Source: an uncultured Ruminococcus sp. (GTDB lineage Bacteria; Bacillota; Clostridia; Oscillospirales; Ruminococcaceae). From it: DNA of 10,477 nt. Below are positions 5,423-10,477 of the stretch, piece by piece; the stretch's first letter is position 1, and each line of letters starts with the position of its first letter. Below the pieces are notes generated by a model. The model was given only the letters and a program-made list of their open reading frames with translations. It was not told the origin of the DNA and ran no database searches. The stretch covers positions 1 through 10,477 of the forward strand of contig CALCRR010000250.1 of the NCBI GenBank assembly GCA_937894495.1, read 5' to 3'. The position numbers were made by a program, and so were the translations under genes.

Positions 5423-7455
5423 TACGACTGTATTCTTCTGAACTGCCTTTCAAGGTCCTTCTTGGTCAGCGTTATCATAACAGGTCTGCCGTGGGGGCAG
5501 TACCTTATGTTTTCATTGCCGTAGACCTCGTTGAGCAGCGCCTGCAGCTCGATAATGCCGTTGTCGTCATTGGCTTTTATGGCTGCCTTGCAGGAGATAG
5601 AGTGATAAAGGTCGTCAAACACCTCCAGCTGGGGGTCCTGCTTGTGCTCGATAAAATTTCTTGCAAGCTCGGTGACAACGTCTGTGGGGTTATCGTCCCC
5701 AAGTATTATGGGCACGCCCTTGACTGCCACCGTAGGCGCAACATCGGGCTCTATCTCAAATCCCAGCTTTGATACCCTTTCAAGATTAGCCGCCAGGGCA
5801 TCAAACTCGTCGTATGACAGCAGCACCATTACAGGCTCCAGAAGCATCTGGGTATCAAGCTCATTTTTATCGTTTTTTATCTTCTCAAATATATATCTCT
5901 CATGAGCTGCGTGCTTATCCATAAGCAGCATCTCATCGCCGCACTGCGCCACCACATAGGTCTTGAAGAGCTCGCCTATAACCACAGGCTTGGGCTTTTC
6001 GGGCTCCTTTGTGCTCTCAGCGACCACCGACCTTCTGGCAAAGCTGCCTGAGTTTATAAACTGATAGTCGCTGCCCTTATCCTGCGGCTCCTGTGGCAGA
6101 GGTATCTGACTCACCGCACGGTTTATCTCCTCCACCGTTACCTTTTCGGGCTTTTTCGGCATAGGCGGCTGGGGCGGTGCTTCAAGGCTTGCCAGAAACA
6201 GGTCCTCGCCGCTCTTCCTGTCCTCATTTTCGATAGGCTTGTTCTCCACCCTTGTTACCGCAGGCTGGGGCTTCCTCTCCTCAGGCGGGCTGACGGGCAA
6301 AGGCATTTCGCTCACTGCCTGTTTGATATCCGCAGGCAGCTCAGGGGGCTTTTGCTCCTCCACCTCAAACTTCATCTGCACCGAGTTATCCACAGGGGGA
6401 AAATCATAAAGCTCATGCTCGGTAAAATTCTTACCGCCCTTTTCAAGCACCAGCTTATTGGGCTCGTCCTTTTCCATAAGGGCATTTTTTACCGAGAAAT
6501 AGACAGCTTCGTTAATAACCTTCTCGTCCGAAAAGCGCACCTCTGTTTTAGTTGGGTGAACATTCACGTCCACCTGATTTGGCGGAATGTCTATGTAAAG
6601 CACGCAGGCAGGGAATTTACCCACCATTATTATATTGCGGTATGCCTCTTCAAGCGCTGCCGCACAGGTCTTTGACCTTACAAAGCGGCTGTTCACAAAA
6701 AAGTTCTGGAACTTTCGGTTAGGCTTGGCTTCAAGGGGCTTTACGGTATAGCCGTAAACGTGTATGTTCTGCCAGATATAGTCTACCTCCACAAGGCTGT
6801 TTGCAAACTCTCTGCCGTACACCGAATACACGGCGGAGTATACCCTGCCGTCCCCTGCGGTAAGTATCTCGGTCTTATTATCTCTTATAAACTTAAATGA
6901 CACCTCGGGGTGGGACATGGTGAGCTTTGTTACAAGCTCAGCCACACGGTTGCCTTCAGAAGTATCTTTTTTTAGAAATTTCAGTCTTGCAGGCACGTTA
7001 TAGAAAAGGTCCCTCACCACAAAGGTGGTGCCGTCAGGGCAGCCGCACTGCTCACAGGCGGTCTCCTGAGTGCCCTCAATGGCATAGTGTGTGCCAAAAT
7101 TATCATTCAGGCGCTTTGTCAGCACATCGACCTTTGCCACTGCGCATATGGAAGCCAGCGCCTCACCTCTGAAGCCTAAGGTCATTATTCTATTAAGGTC
7201 GCTTTTTCCGACTATCTTACTGGTGGCATGGCGCAGAAAGGCTGTGGGCAGGTCATCGGGGGCAAAGCCCTTGCCGTTGTCGGTAACTCTCATATAAGTT
7301 CTGCCGCCGTTTTTTATCTCAACGGTTATCACAGTCGCACCTGCGTCTATGGAATTTTCAAGGAGCTCCTTTATGACCGAGGCAGGTCTGTCAATGACCT
7401 CGCCTGCGGCTATAAGCTCGGATACCTCCTTGCTCAAAACTCTTATCTCTGACAT
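5422..7455 (-). CDS. mutL: MutL, mismatch repair ATPase/endonuclease
   Basis: Seen: 677 residues. The GHKL ATPase domain (about 1-330) has IAAGEVIDRPASVIKELLENSIDAGA with the catalytic glutamate at 30 and asparagine at 34, DNGKG (59-63), GFRGEAL (94-100), and VDVNVHPTKTEVRF (295-308). A proline-rich linker (about 345-485) follows. The C-terminal dimerisation/nuclease domain (about 490-677) carries DKHAAHERYIFE (513-524, the metal-binding endonuclease motif with K in place of Q), a QMLLEPV segment (536-542) at the place of the Bacillus beta-clamp motif, SCKAAIKAND (621-630) and CPHGRP (653-658). Known: MutS-activated MutL nicks the new strand in bacteria without MutH. It starts 29 bases after mutS with only a weak AAAGAGA ahead, so coupling to mutS is likely. 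The linker contains a repeated short motif. Confidence 0.98.
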   Translation of the reverse strand: MSEIRVLSKEVSELIAAGEVIDRPASVIKELLENSIDAGATVITVEIKNGGRTYMRVTDNGKGFAPDDLPTAFLRHATSKIVGKSDLNRIMTLGFRGEALASICAVAKVDVLTKRLNDNFGTHYAIEGTQETACEQCGCPDGTTFVVRDLFYNVPARLKFLKKDTSEGNRVAELVTKLTMSHPEVSFKFIRDNKTEILTAGDGRVYSAVYSVYGREFANSLVEVDYIWQNIHVYGYTVKPLEAKPNRKFQNFFVNSRFVRSKTCAAALEEAYRNIIMVGKFPACVLYIDIPPNQVDVNVHPTKTEVRFSDEKVINEAVYFSVKNALMEKDEPNKLVLEKGGKNFTEHELYDFPPVDNSVQMKFEVEEQKPPELPADIKQAVSEMPLPVSPPEERKPQPAVTRVENKPIENEDRKSGEDLFLASLEAPPQPPMPKKPEKVTVEEINRAVSQIPLPQEPQDKGSDYQFINSGSFARRSVVAESTKEPEKPKPVVIGELFKTYVVAQCGDEMLLMDKHAAHERYIFEKIKNDKNELDTQMLLEPVMVLLSYDEFDALAANLERVSKLGFEIEPDVAPTVAVKGVPIILGDDNPTDVVTELARNFIEHKQDPQLEVFDDLYHSISCKAAIKANDDNGIIELQALLNEVYGNENIRYCPHGRPVMITLTKKDLERQFRRIQS

Positions 7456-7484
7456 TTTTATCTCTTTCTATGCTCTGTGCTGAG

Positions 7485-10100
7485 CTACACATATTTCAGC
7501 AAGCCCTTCACAAATTCTCTAAGCTCGCTGTCGTTCATCTCGTCAATATTTGTTTTTCTGAGCTTATCGGTAACTATGCTGTCGCTTATCCTGTCAAATG
7601 ACATCTGTGAGGTATCTGCTTTTTCTGCGGCAGCCTTGGCTTTAAGGCTCTCCTCCTCCATCTGCCCCAGCAGCGACTTTGCTCTGCCGATTATCTTGTT
7701 TGGCAGCCCTGCGAGCTTTGCTACCTCTATGCCGTAGCTCTCGTCTGCGCCGCCCTGAACTATCTTTCTCAAAAACTTTATGCTGTCCCCCTGCTTTGCC
7801 ACAGCCACCGAGTAGTTGCGAACTCCCGCAAGCTCGTCCTCAAGGCTGATAAGCTCATGGTAATGGGTGGCAAACAAGGTCTTGCAGCCCAGCGATTTTG
7901 AGGTCGAAATATATTCAGACACCGCCCTAGCGATTGAAATGCCGTCAAAGGTAGAGGTACCTCTGCCCACCTCGTCGAGAATAACAAGGCTGTTTCTGGT
8001 GGCGTGCTTTACGATATCAGCCACCTCGCTCATCTCCACCATAAAGGTAGACTGTCCAGCGGTGAGGTCATCAGAGGCGCCTATTCTTGTGAATATCTGG
8101 TCCACCACCGATATCTTTGCATAATCGGCAGGCACAAAGCAGCCTATCTGCGCCATAAGGGTTATCAGCGCCACCTGACGCATATATGTGGATTTACCCG
8201 ACATATTAGGTCCTGTTATGACCGCCATGCGGTTGCCTGTCAGGTCAAGGTAGGTGTCGTTGGGCACGAAAACCTCTTCCTTCTGCATAAGCTCAACAAC
8301 GGGGTGTCTGCCGTTTTTGATATCTATAATGCCGTCAATGGCTATCTCGGGCTTTGAATAATTGTTTTTCACCGATACCGATGCGAATGAGCACAGCACG
8401 TCGATCTCAGCCACCGCTGTGGCAGTTTCCTGCACAAGTCTCAGCTGTGTGGCGATAAAGTCTCTCACCTCAACAAATATCTCCTGCTCCAGCGAGGTTA
8501 CCTTATCGCTTGCGCCGAGAATGGTGTTCTCAGCCACCTTCAATTCATCGGTTATGAACCTTTCACAGTTTGCAAGGGTCTGCTTTCTTATATAGTGTTC
8601 GGGCACCAGGTCGTAATAGGACTTTGTGACCTCGATATAATAGCCGAAAACTTTGTTATAGCCTATTTTAAGGTTTTTTATGCCCGTTTTTTCCTTTTCG
8701 CGCTGCTCTATATCATCTATTATGCCCTTGCCGCCTGAGATTATGTTTCTGAGCCCGTCAAGCTGCTCGTTAAAGCCGTCACGGATAACACCGCCGTCCT
8801 TCACATTAACAGGGGGCTCGTCCATCAGTGCGTTCTCGATAAGGTTAGAGACCGCTTCAAGGGTAGAAATTTTAGAGTTGCATGAGCTTATGAGCTTTGA
8901 GTCCAGCTGAGAAAGCAGCTGCTTTACCTCGGGCAGCTTCAAAGCGGTCAGCGAAAGGGATTTTAAGTCCCTGGGACTTGCGGTCTTGTACATTACCCTG
9001 GTCATAAGTCTTTCCAGGTCGTACACACCGCTGAGGGTCTCTTTCAGCTCCCCCAGCAGCACAGGGCTTTTGGTGAGCTGCTCCACGGCGTCCAGCCTGT
9101 CGATTATCCTGGCAGGGTTAACAAGGGGCTGCTCCAGCCATGCTTTGAGCATACGCTTACCCATTGAGGTCTTGGTGCTGTCAAGCACCCACAGCAGCGA
9201 GCCCTTGCGCTCTTTGTTCCTGAGAGTTTCGCTCAGCTCCAGATTCCTTCTGGCGGTGAAGCCTATGGTCATTATAGGGTCGGCGTCATGGCGGGCTATT
9301 TTTGAAAATCTGCCCACAAGCGCCTTCTGGGTATCGTGTATATACGCAAACAAGCCGCAAACCGCAAAGGCGCCCAGGCTGTCCTCAGCCACCTCCAGCG
9401 AGGCAAGGCTGCTGACAGAAAACTGCTTCAGCACCTCATCGGTATGTATCTCGGGTGAAAAGTCCTTTTCGTCTAAAAGCTGCACGCTTGTTTTTATTTT
9501 TTCTCTTATAAATCTCGATATCTCTTTATTTGCGAGAATGGCATCGTTTATAAGTATCTCAGAGGGCGAGAACCTTGATATCTCGTTAATGACCGAGTTA
9601 GCCATATCCTTGCCCGAGAACTCAAACAGATGCACCTCACCCGTTGAGATATCGGCAAGGCACAAAGCGCTCTCCTTAGACTTCATATAGAAAGCGCAGA
9701 TATAGTTGTTTGAGGTCTCATCAAGCATACTGCTCTCAATGAGAGTACCGGGGGTAACTACTCTTATTACCTCTCTGGGAACAATACCCTTGCACTTTGC
9801 AGGGTCCATAGTCTGCTCGCATATAGCCACCATATAGCCCTTTTCGATAAGCCTTTTAAGGTAAACATCGCAGGCATGGTAGGGCACGCCGCACATGGGC
9901 GCACGCTCTTCAAGTCCGCAGTCTCTGCCTGTCAGAGTAAGCTCCAGCTCCCTTGACACTGTGATCGCGTCGTCAAAGAACATCTCGTAAAAATCCCCCA
10001 GCCTGTAAAAAAGGATATGGTTCTTATACTTGGTCTTGACCTCTATATACTGCTTCATCATAGGTGAAAGCTTTGTAATATCAACTTCATTCAAAGTCAC
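7485..10100 (-). CDS. mutS: MutS, DNA mismatch recognition ATPase
   Basis: Seen: 871 residues, full length. The mismatch-reading motif is GDFYEMF with Phe37 and Glu39, which wedge into the mispair. The connector and lever/clamp domains run to about residue 600. The ABC-type ATPase has Walker A GPNMSGKST (630-638), GASDDLTAGQSTFMVEM (674-690), Walker B LVILDEVGRGTSTFDG (705-720) and THYHEL (745-750). QMSFD (832-836) matches the usual position of the beta-clamp binding motif. The C-terminus is the helical extension that aids tetramer formation. Known: MutS binds mispairs and small loops and activates MutL. The start is GTG at 10100 with GAGGG 9 bases upstream; the next in-frame ATG would begin at MMKQYIE and lose the conserved LSP. 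It is followed closely by mutL and is probably co-transcribed with it. Confidence 0.98.
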   Translation of the reverse strand: MTLNEVDITKLSPMMKQYIEVKTKYKNHILFYRLGDFYEMFFDDAITVSRELELTLTGRDCGLEERAPMCGVPYHACDVYLKRLIEKGYMVAICEQTMDPAKCKGIVPREVIRVVTPGTLIESSMLDETSNNYICAFYMKSKESALCLADISTGEVHLFEFSGKDMANSVINEISRFSPSEILINDAILANKEISRFIREKIKTSVQLLDEKDFSPEIHTDEVLKQFSVSSLASLEVAEDSLGAFAVCGLFAYIHDTQKALVGRFSKIARHDADPIMTIGFTARRNLELSETLRNKERKGSLLWVLDSTKTSMGKRMLKAWLEQPLVNPARIIDRLDAVEQLTKSPVLLGELKETLSGVYDLERLMTRVMYKTASPRDLKSLSLTALKLPEVKQLLSQLDSKLISSCNSKISTLEAVSNLIENALMDEPPVNVKDGGVIRDGFNEQLDGLRNIISGGKGIIDDIEQREKEKTGIKNLKIGYNKVFGYYIEVTKSYYDLVPEHYIRKQTLANCERFITDELKVAENTILGASDKVTSLEQEIFVEVRDFIATQLRLVQETATAVAEIDVLCSFASVSVKNNYSKPEIAIDGIIDIKNGRHPVVELMQKEEVFVPNDTYLDLTGNRMAVITGPNMSGKSTYMRQVALITLMAQIGCFVPADYAKISVVDQIFTRIGASDDLTAGQSTFMVEMSEVADIVKHATRNSLVILDEVGRGTSTFDGISIARAVSEYISTSKSLGCKTLFATHYHELISLEDELAGVRNYSVAVAKQGDSIKFLRKIVQGGADESYGIEVAKLAGLPNKIIGRAKSLLGQMEEESLKAKAAAEKADTSQMSFDRISDSIVTDKLRKTNIDEMNDSELREFVKGLLKYV

Positions 10101-10109
10101 TTCAGCCCA

Positions 10110-10114
10110 CCCTC
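10110..10114 (-). promoter_or_regulatory. Ribosome binding site supporting the GTG start of mutS
   Basis: GAGGG lies 9 bases before the GTG at 10100. A TTG two codons downstream would be 15 bases away, so the GTG is preferred. An out-of-frame ATG at 10090 is not used by this gene. Confidence 0.7.
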
Positions 10115-10159
10115 GCTTTCTATCAAATGTTGTTTATGTCCCAAAAAACCGCAGCATTA

Positions 10160-10477
10160 TCAGCCGCAGCCGCCGCAGGTGCCGCAGCTGCCTGTGCAGC
10201 TCTCGGGAGGAGTTGCAGGGCAGGTCTCGGGGTCGTCACCGTTAGCTGCCACCTGAATGATATAGGTGATAGACCTGATAAGTGCGTCCATATCTGCCTT
10301 TGCACGGTTGTAAGCCACCATGTTGGGCATCTGCATAACTTCATCATATATCTCTCTTATCTCGGTATCGAGAGAGGTTATAACATCGGGGTCATTGTCG
10401 GGCTTTTTCATCTCAACGCTGAGCTGCTGCCTTTTCCGGTTGAACTCCCCTATCTTGTTCTGTATCTCGGTATCGGT
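10160..10477 (-). CDS. YlbF/YmcA-family protein with cysteine-rich tail, 5' end beyond the window
   Basis: Seen: the frame is open to the right edge, giving 105 residues with no certain start; the ATG at 10411 is internal because the upstream codons (TDTEIQNKIGEFNRKRQQL) continue the family pattern. The helical part has LDTEIREIYDEVMQMPNMVAYNRAKADMDALIRSITYIIQ, the YlbF/YmcA helix pair. After residue ATCP-type Pro/Thr-rich sequence the protein ends in a glycine-cysteine tail (CTGSCGTCGGCG), with six cysteines in the last 20 residues. Known: the Bacillus relatives RicA (YmcA) and RicF (YlbF) form, with RicT, an iron-sulfur complex that promotes mRNA maturation. The position just before mutS matches ymcA in Bacillus, where miaB lies upstream. 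Function here is by analogy; which paralogue it is cannot be decided. Confidence 0.85.
   Translation of the reverse strand, partial: TDTEIQNKIGEFNRKRQQLSVEMKKPDNDPDVITSLDTEIREIYDEVMQMPNMVAYNRAKADMDALIRSITYIIQVAANGDDPETCPATPPESCTGSCGTCGGCG

Noticed and set aside
7465..7484. Small GCTC/GAGC inverted repeat between mutS and mutL
   Set aside because: A 4 bp stem is expected by chance and no T run follows.
8986..9690. Plus-strand open frame of 234 codons
   Set aside because: It is antisense to the conserved middle of mutS, has a serine/leucine-rich composition typical of reverse-complement reading, and no recognisable domain.
10130..10175. Possible terminator between the YlbF-family gene and mutS (GC-rich stretch then six T on the minus strand)
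   Set aside because: The GC-rich part consists of direct CTGCGG repeats from the Gly-Cys codons and does not fold into a stem next to the T run.
10123..10347. Minus-strand frame of 74 codons overlapping the YlbF-family gene
   Set aside because: It is out of frame with a gene that has clear family motifs; its Ala/Gln-rich content comes from reading the Gly-Cys tail codons in another frame.

Overview
The window is an ordinary bacterial chromosomal segment. It most likely comes from a Ruminococcus-like member of the Clostridia (low-to-moderate GC, Gram-positive). The inference rests on gene content (SepF, YlmH, DivIVA, a Gram-positive-type Hfq, a YlbF-family protein beside mutS), on AGGAGG-type ribosome binding sites, and on gene order. 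All ten genes I can support lie on the minus strand, so the window reads right to left. I see no rRNA, tRNA, CRISPR array, prophage or insertion sequence, and no plus-strand gene that stands up.

Right half (10477 to about 4050): an incomplete YlbF/YmcA-family gene with a cysteine-rich tail, then mutS, mutL, miaA and hfq. This is the conserved Firmicutes block of mismatch repair (MutS recognises mispairs, MutL is the nicking endonuclease), tRNA modification (MiaA makes i6A37) and the RNA chaperone Hfq. In related genomes miaB usually precedes the YlbF-family gene, so it is expected just beyond the right edge.

MiaA-hfq junction (4290-4450): the only non-coding stretch of any size, 124 bases. 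Three back-to-back perfect hairpins begin inside the 3' end of miaA and contain its stop codon. An AT-rich leader with a possible weak promoter and a further inverted repeat precedes hfq. This is the most unusual local structure in the window.

Left half (4026 to 1): a membrane-anchored HlyD-like adaptor, yggS/ylmE (PLP homeostasis), sepF (FtsZ anchor), ylmH (S4 RNA-binding protein of ribosome quality control) and divIVA (polar/septal coiled coil, cut by the window edge). This is the ylm division cluster, but ylmG/yggT is absent between sepF and ylmH.

Genes are separated by 4 to 124 bases or overlap (53 bases in one case), several ribosome binding sites sit on the preceding stop codon, and no convincing intrinsic terminator is visible. 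The whole stretch may therefore be read as one or two long transcripts, with a possible internal promoter before hfq. I found no evidence of an undescribed multi-gene system. The findings are local oddities within well-known genes.
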